From Methylophilales bacterium HTCC2181 (GTDB lineage: Bacteria > Pseudomonadota > Gammaproteobacteria > Burkholderiales > Methylophilaceae): DNA of 64,000 nt. Location of the stretch: the NCBI GenBank assembly GCA_000168995.1, contig AAUX01000001.1, positions 248,001 to 312,000 on the forward strand, read 5' to 3'. Positions 18,161 through 30,012 of the stretch are shown in pieces. How positions within the stretch are numbered: the stretch's first letter is position 1; every line of letters begins with the position of its first letter. The position numbers were made by a program, and so were the translations under genes. The notes beneath the pieces were generated by a model. It had not been told where the DNA came from and did not search any database. It saw only the letters and a list, made by a program, of their open reading frames with translations.

Positions 18161-19251
18161 TAGTTTGCTATTAACGATTTATGGCTATATAAAGACATAA
18201 TAATACCAATACTGACTAATGATACAACCATAGAAGTACCACCATAACTAAAAAATGGAAGTGGGGCTCCGACAATAGGCAGAAGTCCAGAAATCATTCC
18301 CAGGTTAACAATAACTCCAGAAAAGATTGATACTATTAATCCAAGAGTAGCTAAGCGAGAGAAAGTGTCTTGCATTCTTGAAGCCATAAATGACAGCCTC
18401 ATGAAAAAAATTATATACACCATCATAATAGCTAGAACGCCAATAAACCCAAATTCTTCACTAAAAACTGCAAAAATAAAGTCAGTAGTAGCTTCGGGTA
18501 AAAAATTTAGCTGGGTTTGGGAGCTATTCATCCATCCTTTTCCAATCATTCCTCCCGATCCAAGGGCTATCAAAGATTGTATGGTTTGATAGCCAGATCC
18601 TAATGCATCCTGAAATGGATCTATTAAACTAAGGATACGGGCTTGCTGATATTTTTCTAGAGCATGCCAAATAAAAGGGGAAGCAATAAGCAGGGTGAAT
18701 GAACCTCCGATTAATAACTTTCTTGGTAGTCCAGCAGTAAAGATGATGGCGAAAGCAGAAAACGAAATCATTAGTGCGGTTCCTAGATCTGGTTGCGTAA
18801 GTATTAGATAAAAAGGAACACTTAGGATCATTAATGCAATGCCATGAGACGATATGTTGATATTATGTTCATTTTTTTGATAAAACCAAGCTAACATTAA
18901 AGGTGCTGTAAACTTTATGATTTCAGATGGCTGGAATTTTATTATGCCAATATCAATCCAGCGTTGAGCCCCATTACTTTCAAGACCAAAAAATTTAACC
19001 CATATTAAAAGCATAATGCTAATAATAAAGATGAATGGAATATAAGAAAAAATGACTCTTGGATTTGTTTGTGACAAAACAAATAACCCGATAAGACCTA
19101 ATACAATATTTACTATTTGAGAAATAAATTGGTTCGATTGGTTGTGATCCGCACTATATAAAGTAACCAATCCGACTATGATAATAATGCCTAGACTTGC
19201 TAAAACTGTTTGATCAATTTCTGATCTTAAATATTTAAGGGAATTAATCAT
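18160..19251 (-). CDS. rodA: Peptidoglycan glycosyltransferase RodA (SEDS)
   Basis: SEDS-family polymerase that works with PBP2 in lateral wall synthesis. It is a 363-residue, ten-helix inner-membrane protein. Markers are GAQRWIDIGIIKFQPSEIIK, LTQPDLGTALM, GKGWMNSSQTQLNFLPEATTDFIFAVFSEEFG (the catalytic-loop region) and the C-terminal PFFSYGGTSM. It overlaps mrdA by 8 bases (ATGATTAA), which fits stoichiometric production of the pair. Confidence 0.97.
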   Translation of the reverse strand: MINSLKYLRSEIDQTVLASLGIIIIVGLVTLYSADHNQSNQFISQIVNIVLGLIGLFVLSQTNPRVIFSYIPFIFIISIMLLIWVKFFGLESNGAQRWIDIGIIKFQPSEIIKFTAPLMLAWFYQKNEHNINISSHGIALMILSVPFYLILTQPDLGTALMISFSAFAIIFTAGLPRKLLIGGSFTLLIASPFIWHALEKYQQARILSLIDPFQDALGSGYQTIQSLIALGSGGMIGKGWMNSSQTQLNFLPEATTDFIFAVFSEEFGFIGVLAIMMVYIIFFMRLSFMASRMQDTFSRLATLGLIVSIFSGVIVNLGMISGLLPIVGAPLPFFSYGGTSMVVSLVSIGIIMSLYSHKSLIAN

Positions 19252-21058
19252 TATTGTAATTTTTTAAGTAGTAATCAAAAACTTTTTTTGCAATAGGGCC
19301 TGCTGTTGTTCCACCACTGCCACCATGCTCAACAACTACAGCAATTACTAATTGCGGTCTGTTAGCAGGAGCATAGGCGATCAATAGAGCATGATCTTTC
19401 AGATGATCTGGCAAGTCATCTTCAATATATTCCCCTCCTTTTAAGCCAAAGACTTGTGCTGTTCCTGTTTTTGCAGCAATCTTATAACGATCGTTCGCTA
19501 AGAATGCAGCAGTCCCCCCCGGAGCAGTTACATCTTCCATACCTTTTCTGATGTAATGCATTAAATCGGTACTTGTGGACATCTCTTTCTTCTCAGCATT
19601 TTTAGACAACGGAAGAAACCTGCCTAATTTCAAGTGAGGTTGATTATCGCCATTGAACACGGCAATTTTTGTTGTTGCACTAGCTAACTGAATAGGAGTT
19701 ACTTGAGTATATCCTTGCCCTATAGCTGTAATAACAGTCTCACCTGCAAACCATCGTTTATTCTTTTTATTTTTTTTCCATTCCTCATTTGCAAGCAGAC
19801 CTTTCTTTTCATTGAGCAAATCAACTCCTGTTACCTTACCAAATCCAAAATTACTTAGTGTGTTATTTATTTTTATGATGCCTAGCTCTAACCCTAAACT
19901 GTAAAAGAATGTATCGCATGAAACAGCTAAGGCTTTAACTAAATCAACTTCACCATGACCTTCTCGCTTCCAATCCCTAAAGGTTTTCGATCCGTTAGGC
20001 ATAGTAAAGTAACCGGGATCAAACATTTTGTATGGAGGTTTTCTTAAATTATTTTCTAGTGCCGCCATCGCTACAAAAGGCTTTAAAGTCGATCCGGGAG
20101 GATAGACACCATGAATAACTCTGTCCAACAATGGCTTAGATTTATCATTATTTAGTTTATTCCAATTTTTATGATCAATACCATTTATAAATAGATTGGG
20201 ATTAAAGTCAGGCTGACTAACATAGGCAAGAATTTCACCATTATTTGGATTCATCGCTATTAATGCCCCACTTTGATCTTGAAAGGCTTCGATAGCAATT
20301 TTCTGTAGATCGATATCAATTGTCAGCTGAATAGTTTGACCGTGTTCTGGTTCTTGGGATTCAATAGTCCTAATAACATTCCCTTTTGCATCCACTTCTA
20401 TTTTTTTGAATCCAGGAAATCCATGAATACTATTTTCATACATTAGCTCTACCCCGGTTTTCCCAATATGATCGGTGCCCTTATAAAGCTGAAGCCTATC
20501 CATCCTCCGCAGTTTGTCCATATCATCTTTATTAATCCTATTGATGTAACCAACGACATGACTACTGTATTCATTAAAAGGGTAAAACCTTTCAAGCCTG
20601 GGTACTAGCGAGACCTGATCTACAAGGTATTGTCTAGCCAAAAAAGATGCTACTTGATGTTGAGATAAGTTCGATTTAATGGGAACAGTAGATGAATAAT
20701 AATTTTCTTTGGTGATTCTATGGTATTGCTCAACATCAGCATCGCTGATCGGAATGATTGATCTCAAATGGGTTTTGATGTTATCAAAATCGTGTTTTTT
20801 ATTTGGATCAATTTCGATATTATATATAAGCTTATTCACAGCAAGCACCTTATTATTTCGGTCTACAATCAAACCTCTAGAAGGCGCTATGGGAATTAGT
20901 TTTATACTATTATTGACTGATTTCTTTTCAAAATAATTATGCTGAACAACCTGAACAAGAAAAAATTTAATAATAATGAGAAAAAGGAGTACAAAAAATA
21001 ATCCAACAACAATGCTTTGTCTTTTCGCGATAACAAATCGTAGTTGATTTCTTTGCAT
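19244..21058 (-). CDS. mrdA: Penicillin-binding protein 2 (MrdA), elongation transpeptidase
   Basis: Class B PBP crosslinking lateral peptidoglycan in the Rod complex. It has 604 residues with one N-terminal membrane anchor (about residues 17-36), a dimerisation domain with APSRGLIVDRN, and a transpeptidase domain. Active-site motifs: S-x-x-K in PGSTLKPF, S-C-D in AVSCDTFFY (PBP2 often has D in place of N) and K-T-G in AAKTGTAQV. It is 2 bases downstream of mreD. Confidence 0.97.
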   Translation of the reverse strand: MQRNQLRFVIAKRQSIVVGLFFVLLFLIIIKFFLVQVVQHNYFEKKSVNNSIKLIPIAPSRGLIVDRNNKVLAVNKLIYNIEIDPNKKHDFDNIKTHLRSIIPISDADVEQYHRITKENYYSSTVPIKSNLSQHQVASFLARQYLVDQVSLVPRLERFYPFNEYSSHVVGYINRINKDDMDKLRRMDRLQLYKGTDHIGKTGVELMYENSIHGFPGFKKIEVDAKGNVIRTIESQEPEHGQTIQLTIDIDLQKIAIEAFQDQSGALIAMNPNNGEILAYVSQPDFNPNLFINGIDHKNWNKLNNDKSKPLLDRVIHGVYPPGSTLKPFVAMAALENNLRKPPYKMFDPGYFTMPNGSKTFRDWKREGHGEVDLVKALAVSCDTFFYSLGLELGIIKINNTLSNFGFGKVTGVDLLNEKKGLLANEEWKKNKKNKRWFAGETVITAIGQGYTQVTPIQLASATTKIAVFNGDNQPHLKLGRFLPLSKNAEKKEMSTSTDLMHYIRKGMEDVTAPGGTAAFLANDRYKIAAKTGTAQVFGLKGGEYIEDDLPDHLKDHALLIAYAPANRPQLVIAVVVEHGGSGGTTAGPIAKKVFDYYLKNYNND

Positions 21059-21060
21059 CT

Positions 21061-21549
21061 TTAATTTTCTTTCAGCTTGATATAAATAATTAGTTGGTAA
21101 ACAAGAAAGGTAATGATTGTAGTGATTAGTTTAAGTACGATGGAAGTCTCATGGAAGTTCGTTTGATATGTTGTGGAAGTTATATTGGTTGTTAATAAAG
21201 CCACTATAACCAATATTATTCCTGTGATAGTTCTTTGCTTGTAACTTTGAATTGCAAACATTTTCTGGATAAAAAAAAGAATGGCATACGTTAGTATAAA
21301 AGTGAAAGCATATTGGCCAATAATTTGGCCAATCAAAATATCAGCGATTAAACCGGCGAAGAAAATTGTCAAGATACCATACTGTTTATTATTTAATAAC
21401 ATTACCCCCACAGACCAAGCAACCAAATAGTCAGGTAAGGAGCCGCTAGATATAAACGGTATGTTTATTTGGGAAAATAATAGAGTGAGCAAAAAAAGCC
21501 CTATGGCATAGATATTTTGCTTATTATTTGAGGGCTGGTATTTGATCAT
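21061..21549 (-). CDS. mreD: Rod shape-determining protein MreD
   Basis: Integral membrane component of the Rod complex. It has 162 residues with about five or six helices, including the PDYLVAWSVGVMLLN and 'GILTIFFAGLIADILIG' regions that match MreD, where G-x2-A-D is usual. It is weakly conserved, so the call leans on the position: the ATG overlaps the mreC stop as ATGA and mrdA follows after 2 bases. Confidence 0.92.
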   Translation of the reverse strand: MIKYQPSNNKQNIYAIGLFLLTLLFSQINIPFISSGSLPDYLVAWSVGVMLLNNKQYGILTIFFAGLIADILIGQIIGQYAFTFILTYAILFFIQKMFAIQSYKQRTITGIILVIVALLTTNITSTTYQTNFHETSIVLKLITTIITFLVYQLIIYIKLKEN

Positions 21550-22388
21550 GGGTTATCACTTTTGATTATCATGACCTGAGAGAAGCTTTCAGGAGATGTC
21601 ATAGGCTGAACAATAATTTCATTAAATTGTATGTTGTTTGTTGGGATGATTTTAATAACCTTCCCTATTTTAATACCTTTGGGATAAATTTGATCAAGTC
21701 CTGAGGTTAATAAGTAATCACCAACCACTAATTTTTCATATGCCGGCAACCTATAAATTTTTAAATATGGACTGCCGTTGCCGAATATCAGTGTACTTAT
21801 CGCACCACTCTCAGAAACTGCTGATATAGCAAAGTTATTCGATGTAATATTTTTAATTGTGCTGAGGTTTTTATCTACACGTACAACCTGACCTACAAGG
21901 CCTTGGTTATTCATTACAGGGCTCCCCAGACTGATACCATCATCAAGGCCTTTGTTGATTAAAATCTGAGATACGCCATTTGAATGAGAGGGTAAAACTA
22001 TTTCTCCCACGATTATTTCATTTTTAATAACATTTTTTATGTTTAGAACTTTTCGTAGTTCACGATTTTCATTCTCAAGCAATCTCAGTTTTTGTTGGTT
22101 TAGCTGGAAAAGGTTTGCTTCTGTTTTTAACAACAAAATTTGCTGTTGTAACTTATTTTGCTCAGAAAGGTAATAATCTATTGATGCAATCAGCCTTGAT
22201 GGCGCATTGATGATCCATTGAAATGGAGTCCGCACTAACACTATTTTTTGCTTTAGGTGGGTATGCATGTGGTATCGATGGTCGAGACTCATCAACACAA
22301 TCGAACATATAATGAGAATTACAAATAAAAAAGTAGGTGATTCCTGAGTAAAAAGTCTAAGCCGTTTATTCTCTGTTTTTTTTGCCAT
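21546..22388 (-). CDS. mreC: Rod shape-determining protein MreC
   Basis: Periplasmic scaffold of the Rod complex that activates PBP2. It has 280 residues: a cytoplasmic tail, a membrane helix at about 17-36, a coiled coil around residues 68-110 (leucine- and glutamine-rich, through NENRELRKVLNI), and the beta-barrel domain with IVLPSHSNGVSQILINKG and the GLVGQVVRV block. It starts 5 bases downstream of mreB and overlaps mreD by 4. Confidence 0.95.
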   Translation of the reverse strand: MAKKTENKRLRLFTQESPTFLFVILIICSIVLMSLDHRYHMHTHLKQKIVLVRTPFQWIINAPSRLIASIDYYLSEQNKLQQQILLLKTEANLFQLNQQKLRLLENENRELRKVLNIKNVIKNEIIVGEIVLPSHSNGVSQILINKGLDDGISLGSPVMNNQGLVGQVVRVDKNLSTIKNITSNNFAISAVSESGAISTLIFGNGSPYLKIYRLPAYEKLVVGDYLLTSGLDQIYPKGIKIGKVIKIIPTNNIQFNEIIVQPMTSPESFSQVMIIKSDNP

Positions 22389-22393
22389 CCATA

Positions 22394-23479
<1,086 letters not shown>

Positions 23480-23519
23480 TCAATAAAAGGTGGTTAGAAA
23501 TTCTTTATGAAATCCTATG

Positions 23520-23525
23520 TATAAT
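23520..23525 (+). promoter_or_regulatory. Probable -10 element for gatCAB
   Basis: A perfect TATAAT sits 46 bases before the gatC ATG in the mreB-gatC divergent gap. No convincing TTGACA-like -35 is found 16-18 bases upstream, so the promoter may be weak or rely on an activator. In this AT-rich sequence a TATAAT can occur by chance. Confidence 0.4.
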
Positions 23526-23571
23526 AACCGATTATTGATGTTTTATTAACCACTTACTTAAAATTTTCACT

Positions 23572-23859
23572 ATGACAATCAGCCAAGAAGATATAAAAAA
23601 AATTGCACATCTTGCTCGAATAAATATCTCGAGCGATGAGTCAATTTTGTTGGAGAAAAAATTGACAGGAATCATGGAATTAATTGATCAGATGCAGAAA
23701 GTTGACACAGATGGGGTAGAGCCAATGTCGCACGCATTAAATATAAGCCAACCATTAAGAGACGATCAAGTCACTGAATCAGATATTAGAAAAAAGACCA
23801 TGCCTTTAGCTCCAGAGACTCAAGAGTCCTTATTTATCGTTCCACAAGTGATTGAATAA
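23572..23859 (+). CDS. gatC: Glutamyl/aspartyl-tRNA amidotransferase subunit C
   Basis: Small 95-residue subunit that wraps around GatA and stabilises the GatCAB complex, which amidates Glu-tRNA(Gln) and/or Asp-tRNA(Asn). Visible are IKKIAHLARINIS near the N-terminus, the central VDTDGVEPMSHAL and the C-terminal LRDDQVTES followed by 'APETQESLFIVPQVIE', all family-typical. First gene of gatC-gatA-gatB, with 3 bases to gatA. Confidence 0.96.
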   Translation: MTISQEDIKKIAHLARINISSDESILLEKKLTGIMELIDQMQKVDTDGVEPMSHALNISQPLRDDQVTESDIRKKTMPLAPETQESLFIVPQVIE

Positions 23860-23862
23860 AGC

Positions 23863-25317
23863 ATGCTGAACTTATCCTTAAAACAATTATCGCAGCAATT
23901 ACGTGAGAAAGCTTTTTCTAGTGAGGAGCTCACCCGTTTCTTTTTAGACCGGATTAAAAAACATAATGACCGATTGAATGCTTTTATTACCATCAATGAG
24001 GAGGAAAGCCTGTCCATGGCTAAAAAGGCAGACATCACCATTGCTAATGGTAACCAATCTTTGTTTACTGGTATTCCGATAGCACAGAAAGATATTTTTT
24101 GTGCAGATGGCTGGAGAACCACTTGTGGGTCTAAGATGCTCGAAAACTTTGTTGCCCCTTACAACGCCACTGTCATTCAAAATTTTAACGACGCAGGTGC
24201 AATTAATTTAGGTAAAACTAATATGGATGAATTTGCTATGGGGTCATCCAACGAGACGTCTTATTTTGGTGCCGTAAAAAATCCTTGGAACTTAGAGTAT
24301 GTTCCTGGTGGAAGTTCGGGGGGGAGCGCCTCAGCAGTTGCAGCTCGCCTAGCTCCTGCAGCGACTGGAACTGATACAGGCGGATCAATTAGGCAGCCAG
24401 CTTCTTTGTGTGGTTTTACCGGATTAAAACCTACATATGGCTTGGTATCTCGATACGGAATGATTGCTTTTGCTTCCAGTCTTGATCAAGCAGGCCCAAT
24501 GGCTCCAAGTGCAGAAGATTGCGCCATGATGTTAAATGTAATGGCCTCTCATGACATAAAAGATTCGACCAGCCTTCCTCATCCTAAGGAAGATTATATG
24601 ACTTCGCTAGGTGATTCGATTGATGGACTTCGCATTGGTATTCCAAAAGAATTTTTTGGGGAGGGTCTTGATTCAGAGGTACAAAAGATTATCGAAGATG
24701 CGATACTTGAGTATCAAAAAATGGGCGCTGAGATAGTGGATATCTCCTTACCGAATTCTGAACTTGCCATACCGGTTTATTATGTCATTGCGCCTGCTGA
24801 GGCATCAAGCAATTTATCGCGTTATGATGGCGTTCGTTACGGATATCGCACAAAAGAATACGATGATTTAATGGATATGTATTTCAAGACCAGGCAAGAA
24901 GGTTTTGGTGATGAAGTAAAGCGAAGGATTCTAATAGGAACCTATGTATTAAGTGCAGGGTACTACGATGCATACTATTTAAAAGCGCAGAAAATTAGGC
25001 AATTAATTTCAAATGATTTTGCACAAGCATTCCAAAAGTGTGATGTCATCATGGGGCCTTCGGCACCATCGGCAGCATTTAAGGCGGGAGAGAAGAAAGA
25101 AGACCCACTCGCTATGTACCTTCAAGATATATATACGATCTCTACTAATCTTGCCGGATTACCCGCTATGAGTATTCCAGCAGGTTTTACAAAAGACCTT
25201 CCGGTAGGCTTGCAGTTAATTGGGAATTATTTTAGCGAAGGACATTTGCTTAATGTTGCCCATCAATTTCAATTAAGTACTGAATGGCATCGCAAGATAC
25301 CTAAGGAGATTGACTGA
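23863..25317 (+). CDS. gatA: Glutamyl/aspartyl-tRNA amidotransferase subunit A
   Basis: Glutaminase subunit of GatCAB; an amidase-signature enzyme that frees ammonia from glutamine and channels it to GatB. It has 484 residues. The Ser-cisSer-Lys triad is visible: Lys in IAQKDIF, the cis-Ser in [14 protein letters not shown] and the nucleophile in [15 protein letters not shown]. The C-terminal GLQLIGNYF segment is also typical. Its stop overlaps the gatB start by one base. Confidence 0.98.
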   Translation: MLNLSLKQLSQQLREKAFSSEELTRFFLDRIKKHNDRLNAFITINEEESLSMAKKADITIANGNQSLFTGIPIAQKDIFCADGWRTTCGSKMLENFVAPYNATVIQNFNDAGAINLGKTNMDEFAMGSSNETSYFGAVKNPWNLEYVPGGSSGGSASAVAARLAPAATGTDTGGSIRQPASLCGFTGLKPTYGLVSRYGMIAFASSLDQAGPMAPSAEDCAMMLNVMASHDIKDSTSLPHPKEDYMTSLGDSIDGLRIGIPKEFFGEGLDSEVQKIIEDAILEYQKMGAEIVDISLPNSELAIPVYYVIAPAEASSNLSRYDGVRYGYRTKEYDDLMDMYFKTRQEGFGDEVKRRILIGTYVLSAGYYDAYYLKAQKIRQLISNDFAQAFQKCDVIMGPSAPSAAFKAGEKKEDPLAMYLQDIYTISTNLAGLPAMSIPAGFTKDLPVGLQLIGNYFSEGHLLNVAHQFQLSTEWHRKIPKEID

Positions 25318-26750
25318 TGGATTGGGATATTGTTATTGGTATTGAGACGCATGTTCAGCTTAAAACGCAAACAAAAATATTTTCTGGCGCTTCTACGTCG
25401 TATGGAAATGAAGCAAACTCTCAGGCATGCTTGGTAAGTTTGGCATATCCAGGAGTACTCCCTGTTCTTAATCATGAAGCAGTTAACTGTGCGATTAAAT
25501 TTGGATTAGCTGTTAAAGCCAAAATTAATGAAAAATCTATCTTTGCAAGAAAGAATTATTTTTACCCAGATTTACCTAAGGGCTACCAGATTAGCCAGTT
25601 TGAACTACCCATAGTTGGTGAAGGTAAATTGTCGATACCTATGGGCGATGGCTATAAAGACGTACGAATACTTAGGGCCCACTTAGAAGAGGATGCAGGA
25701 AAGTCTTCGCACGGAGTTTTGCAAGGGAAAACTGGAATTGATCTTAATCGGGCTGGAACACCATTACTCGAAATTGTAACGGAGCCTGATATGAGTTCGG
25801 CAGCAGAGGCTGTAGCATACGCAAAAAAATTGCATGACTTAGTTCAGTGGATTGGTATTTGTGATGGCAATATGCAGGAAGGTAGTTTTAGGTGTGATGT
25901 CAATGTATCGGTAAAGAAAAAAGGTACAACTACACTAGGTACTCGAAGAGAAATTAAAAACCTTAATTCTTTCAAATTTATAAAACAAGCTATCGATTAT
26001 GAAGTGAACTGGCAGATTGAGACTATAGAAGATGGTGGAAAAATTCAGCAGTCGACCATTTTATTTAATCCTGAGAGCGGTGAAACCAAGGCGATGCGCT
26101 CAAAAGAAGAAGCCAACGATTACCGATATTTTCCTGACCCTGATTTGCTTCCACTTGCCATCACAGAACAACATATTCGTAATATAAAGCAAACATTGCC
26201 AGAACTACCGGGTGAAATGCAAGATCGATTTGAAAAAGATCTTGGATTGTCTAGCTATGATGCTTCCGAATTAACAAATAATAAAGATGTGGCTGATTAC
26301 TTCTTGAGTCTAATTGGGCAAGGTATTTCTGCTAAATTATCGGCAAACTGGATATTGGTAAATTTATTTTCGAAATTAAATGATGCTGATATTGATATTA
26401 AAGAGAGCCCAATAAACTATGAACAGCTCGCTAATTTAATAGCAAAGATTGAAGATCAAACCATTTCGAATAATGCTGCAAAAAAAATATTTGAATCGTT
26501 GTGGGTTAATCCATTGGGGAAAGTTGACGCTTTGATTGATGCAATGGGATTAAAACAAATTTCTAATGACTCTGAAATTTCAGGCTTGATTGATAATGTG
26601 CTAAATGATAATACTGTGATGATTGAGGAGTATAAATCGGGTAAAGAAAAAGCATTTAATGCGCTTGTTGGCCAAGTAATGAAGGCCTCTAAAGGTAAAG
26701 CCAACCCATCTCAAGTAAATGAAATGTTGAAGAAAAAACTCTCTAGCTAA
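25317..26750 (+). CDS. gatB: Glutamyl/aspartyl-tRNA amidotransferase subunit B
   Basis: Kinase/transferase subunit of GatCAB that phosphorylates the misacylated Glu or Asp and adds ammonia. It has 477 residues. Markers: [12 protein letters not shown] at the start, [22 protein letters not shown], '[16 protein letters not shown]' and [17 protein letters not shown]. The C-terminal YqeY-like tail domain ends with the usual [16 protein letters not shown]. The 3' end overlaps convergent pyrE by 8 bases. Confidence 0.98.
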   Translation: MDWDIVIGIETHVQLKTQTKIFSGASTSYGNEANSQACLVSLAYPGVLPVLNHEAVNCAIKFGLAVKAKINEKSIFARKNYFYPDLPKGYQISQFELPIVGEGKLSIPMGDGYKDVRILRAHLEEDAGKSSHGVLQGKTGIDLNRAGTPLLEIVTEPDMSSAAEAVAYAKKLHDLVQWIGICDGNMQEGSFRCDVNVSVKKKGTTTLGTRREIKNLNSFKFIKQAIDYEVNWQIETIEDGGKIQQSTILFNPESGETKAMRSKEEANDYRYFPDPDLLPLAITEQHIRNIKQTLPELPGEMQDRFEKDLGLSSYDASELTNNKDVADYFLSLIGQGISAKLSANWILVNLFSKLNDADIDIKESPINYEQLANLIAKIEDQTISNNAAKKIFESLWVNPLGKVDALIDAMGLKQISNDSEISGLIDNVLNDNTVMIEEYKSGKEKAFNALVGQVMKASKGKANPSQVNEMLKKKLSS

Positions 26751-27384
26751 TCCCAAACTCTTTACGGTAATTTTGAATAGCAAGTAACTCTTTGTTGAAG
26801 TGATCATCGTATTGTAAGTATTCAACTATATTTTCTAAAGTAATAATTGATAATGTAGGTATGGAAAATTTATCACTTACTTCTTGGATTGCAGAGATTT
26901 CCCCCTTACCTTTCTCTTGCCTGTCAATGGCAACAAATACTGCAACTGGATGCCCACCATGATTTTTAATGATTTCAATAGACTGGTTGATAGAGGTGCC
27001 GGCAGAAATAACATCATCGATAATTAAAACTTTACCATCAATAGCTGAGCCAACAATTAAGCCTCCCTCACCATGATCTTTTGATTCCTTACGATTGAAG
27101 CAATACGGAATATTGATATTAAGATCAGCTAATGCAATAGCGATTGCACTAACCAGTGGGATACCTTTGTATGCTGCCCCAAAAATCATATCGAACTGAA
27201 TGCCAGAATCAATAATTAATTGAGCATAATATTTACCTAGCTCCTTTAAACTTTCTCCGTCGTTAAATTCACCAAGATTAAAGAAATAGGGACTAAGACG
27301 GCCTGCTTTTGTTTTAAATTCACCAAAACGCAGCACTTTCTTTTTTATAGCTAGCTCAATAAAAGATGGTATGTTAGAAGTCAT
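26743..27384 (-). CDS. pyrE: Orotate phosphoribosyltransferase PyrE
   Basis: Makes OMP from orotate and PRPP in pyrimidine synthesis. It has 213 residues, as in E. coli. Seen: [26 protein letters not shown], the flexible-loop [13 protein letters not shown] and the PRPP motif [21 protein letters not shown]. Divergent from xth with only 20 bases between starts, so their promoters must overlap the genes or each other. Confidence 0.98.
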   Translation of the reverse strand: MTSNIPSFIELAIKKKVLRFGEFKTKAGRLSPYFFNLGEFNDGESLKELGKYYAQLIIDSGIQFDMIFGAAYKGIPLVSAIAIALADLNINIPYCFNRKESKDHGEGGLIVGSAIDGKVLIIDDVISAGTSINQSIEIIKNHGGHPVAVFVAIDRQEKGKGEISAIQEVSDKFSIPTLSIITLENIVEYLQYDDHFNKELLAIQNYRKEFGIS

Positions 27385-27404
27385 ATTTTTTTACTCATTA
27401 TGTT

Positions 27405-28184
27405 ATGAAGATTATAACCTTAAATTTAAATGGAATTCGTGCCGCCTCAAGAAAAGGTATGCTCGAATGGTTGAAGCTTGAAAACCCTGATTTTATTTGC
27501 GTGCAAGAATTAAAAGCGCAAGAGGCTGACTTAACTTCAGACATGCTAAATCCGTACGGTTATATGGGATTTTTTAGTTATGCGGTAAAAAAAGGCTATA
27601 GCGGGGTTGGTATATATTCAAAGATATCCCCTTTACAGCAGGTTAACAATACTGGTGTTCCGCTCATAGATGATGAGGGTCGTTACGCTGAATTTATTTT
27701 TGAAAATTTTTCTATTATTTCTTTATATTTACCTTCGGGGTCTAGTGGGGAAGAACGTCAAAATGTTAAGTATCAAGTTCTGGAAGACATCATGAGGATT
27801 CTTAAGAAAAAAATATCTCAAACTAAATATGTAGCAGTCTGTGGAGATTTTAATATTGCTCATCATGAGATTGATCTAAAAAATTTTAAGGGAAACAAAA
27901 AGAATTCTGGCTTTCTTCCTGAAGAGAGAGATTGGCTATCTACTCTGTTTTCTAAACTACAATGGGTGGATGTTTACAGAAAAATAAGCCCGCATACAAC
28001 AGAGGATGCTTATACATGGTGGAGTAACAGGGGTCAGGCTTGGGTTAACAATGTTGGATGGAGAATTGATTATCAAATCGCTAATCAAAACTTGGCGAAT
28101 AAAGCGTTAAGCGCATCAGTCTATAAGGAAAAGCGATTCAGTGATCATGCACCATTGATTATTAATTATTCAGAGTTAGATTGA
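27405..28184 (+). CDS. xth: Exodeoxyribonuclease III (AP endonuclease)
   Basis: DNA repair nuclease of the exonuclease III / EEP family, cutting at abasic sites. It has 259 residues. Active-site elements: TLNLNGIRAA (Asn), QELKAQEADL (metal Glu), SLYLPSG (Tyr), GDFNIAHHEID (Asp and Asn), WRIDYQIAN and the C-terminal SDHAPLIINY (Asp-His). The start lies 20 bases from pyrE and the stop overlaps the convergent permease gene by 19 bases. Confidence 0.95.
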   Translation: MKIITLNLNGIRAASRKGMLEWLKLENPDFICVQELKAQEADLTSDMLNPYGYMGFFSYAVKKGYSGVGIYSKISPLQQVNNTGVPLIDDEGRYAEFIFENFSIISLYLPSGSSGEERQNVKYQVLEDIMRILKKKISQTKYVAVCGDFNIAHHEIDLKNFKGNKKNSGFLPEERDWLSTLFSKLQWVDVYRKISPHTTEDAYTWWSNRGQAWVNNVGWRIDYQIANQNLANKALSASVYKEKRFSDHAPLIINYSELD

Positions 28185-29407
28185 TTCCATGGGGCTATTT
28201 TCAGCAGCAAGAGCATTCCTGGTATGGCGAGAAAAAAACATATAATAAAAAAATGATACCAGCCGAAAAATTCGACTAAGTAGCCAGTAGAGGCATTAGT
28301 TAATGTTCTGGGAACAGAAGCAAGGCTAGTAAAAAGAGCAAATTGGGTGGCGGTATATTTTGGGTTGGTTGATTGAGCAATATAGGCAATGAATGCCGAA
28401 GTCCCAAGGCCAGCAGCAAAAAATTCAACTCCTACTGTAATGCCTAAAACAAGATTGTTATTCCCCACGCTAGCGAGCCAAGCAAAGCTTAATGTTGCAA
28501 GCATTTGCATAATGCCAAAAATCCACAGGGAACGATTTATTCCCAGTTTCATCATCCAAATACCCCCGAGAACTCCTCCAGCTATGCCTGGCCATAACCC
28601 CGCATTTTTTGCAATGATTCCTATCTCTGTCATAGAAAAGCCAAGATCAAGATAAAAGGGAGTGGCTAGTGCAGTAGCCATACTGTCTCCAATTTTATAA
28701 AGAAATATAAATAGTAAGATTAGTAATGCACCCTTAACCCCTTTTCTATTTTTAAATTCTTTGAATGGCTCTATAACCGCTTCTTTAATTGTTTTGGGAG
28801 GGAGCGATCTAAGCTGTGGCTCCTTTACTAGCAGTGTGAGAATAATGCCTGGCAACATGAATAATGCCGTGACAATAAAAACTAAGTCCCAGGAAAAAAA
28901 ATCAGCAAGTATCAAGGACAGTGATCCTGGAATAAGGCTGGCTATTTTATAAGCATTAACATGGATAGCATTGCCCAGGCCGAGCTCATTATCTAATAAT
29001 AGCTCCCTTCGATACGCATCAATAACTACATCCTGACTGGCACTAAAAAAAGCAATGACAATTGATATCAATGTCACAATAGTAATTTGTGAGTTTGGTG
29101 AAATTAGGCCAGCAAAACCAATAGATATTAATAAGAGCACTTGAAATATAATTAACCAGCCTCGTCGCCTTCCCATGGATAAAGAAAACCGGTCAAATAA
29201 GGGAGCCCAAATAAATTTCCAGGTAAAAGGAAATTGTATCAATGCAAATAGCCCTATGGCTTTTAAGTCTAGACCGCTATCAGCAAGCCATGCGGGCAAT
29301 AAGCTGATCAAGATAAACAGTGGAAGTCCGGATGTGAATCCTGTGAAAAAACAAATAATAAATTTTTTATTTAAAAGCTCTTTCCACAACATCACATTGC
29401 TAGACAT
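28166..29407 (-). CDS. AmpG family MFS permease
   Basis: Twelve-helix MFS permease of the AmpG type; AmpG imports anhydro-muropeptides for wall recycling. It has 413 residues. Family marks: FTSGLPLFILISLLPAWL at helix 1, PFTWKFIWAPLFDRFS, GRRRGWLIIFQ and the acidic ASQDVVIDAYRRELL motif. Its usual place in betaproteobacteria is next to metX-metW, as here (5 bases downstream of metW). The substrate is inferred from the family only. Confidence 0.87.
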   Translation of the reverse strand: MSSNVMLWKELLNKKFIICFFTGFTSGLPLFILISLLPAWLADSGLDLKAIGLFALIQFPFTWKFIWAPLFDRFSLSMGRRRGWLIIFQVLLLISIGFAGLISPNSQITIVTLISIVIAFFSASQDVVIDAYRRELLLDNELGLGNAIHVNAYKIASLIPGSLSLILADFFSWDLVFIVTALFMLPGIILTLLVKEPQLRSLPPKTIKEAVIEPFKEFKNRKGVKGALLILLFIFLYKIGDSMATALATPFYLDLGFSMTEIGIIAKNAGLWPGIAGGVLGGIWMMKLGINRSLWIFGIMQMLATLSFAWLASVGNNNLVLGITVGVEFFAAGLGTSAFIAYIAQSTNPKYTATQFALFTSLASVPRTLTNASTGYLVEFFGWYHFFIICFFLAIPGMLLLLKIAPWNQSNSE

Positions 29408-29412
29408 ATGAA

Positions 29413-30012
29413 TTATTTTTTGACCAATTTATATAACGCTAAAGCACCAAATAAATTAGGATAAAAATTAACAGCTTTTTGATCAGTCATAATATGTTTT
29501 TCAATCACAGCAACTTTATGCGTTGCACAGAAATTATCAAAATCACTAATAGTACATAAATGAATATTGGGCGTATTAAACCAGCTATAAGGTAATTCTT
29601 TTGAAACTGGCATCCCACCTTTGATGATTTGTAATCGGTTGCGCCAATAGCCAAAATTCGGAAATGTGACTATTATTTCTTGCCCCACCCTTTGCATTTC
29701 ACTTATGATGCTCTGAATATTATGCATGGACTGTATAGTTCTTGAGAGAATAACTGTGTCAAACGAATTGTCCTCAAAACCAGCAAGGCCAGATTCTAAA
29801 TCCATCTGTATGACGTCTACCCCGTTTTTTAAGGAAACTAACCAGTTGTCTTTATCTTTTTCAATACCAAAGCCTACGATATTTTTTTTATTTTTTAGGT
29901 GATTTAGTAGGAGGCCATCTCCGCAACCCAAATCGAGCACCTTGGCATTTGGGCGAACCCAGTTTTCAATAACGTTAAAATCATAACGGTTAGTTTGACT
30001 AATTTTTTTCAT
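29413..30012 (-). CDS. metW: Methionine biosynthesis protein MetW
   Basis: SAM-methyltransferase-fold protein of 199 residues that supports MetX function in many proteobacteria; its exact chemistry is not settled. The motif I loop is [15 protein letters not shown] near residue 25, followed by IEKDKDN and '[13 protein letters not shown]'. The C-terminal half has [18 protein letters not shown], typical of MetW. It overlaps metX by 4 bases (ATGA). Confidence 0.95.
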   Translation of the reverse strand: MKKISQTNRYDFNVIENWVRPNAKVLDLGCGDGLLLNHLKNKKNIVGFGIEKDKDNWLVSLKNGVDVIQMDLESGLAGFEDNSFDTVILSRTIQSMHNIQSIISEMQRVGQEIIVTFPNFGYWRNRLQIIKGGMPVSKELPYSWFNTPNIHLCTISDFDNFCATHKVAVIEKHIMTDQKAVNFYPNLFGALALYKLVKK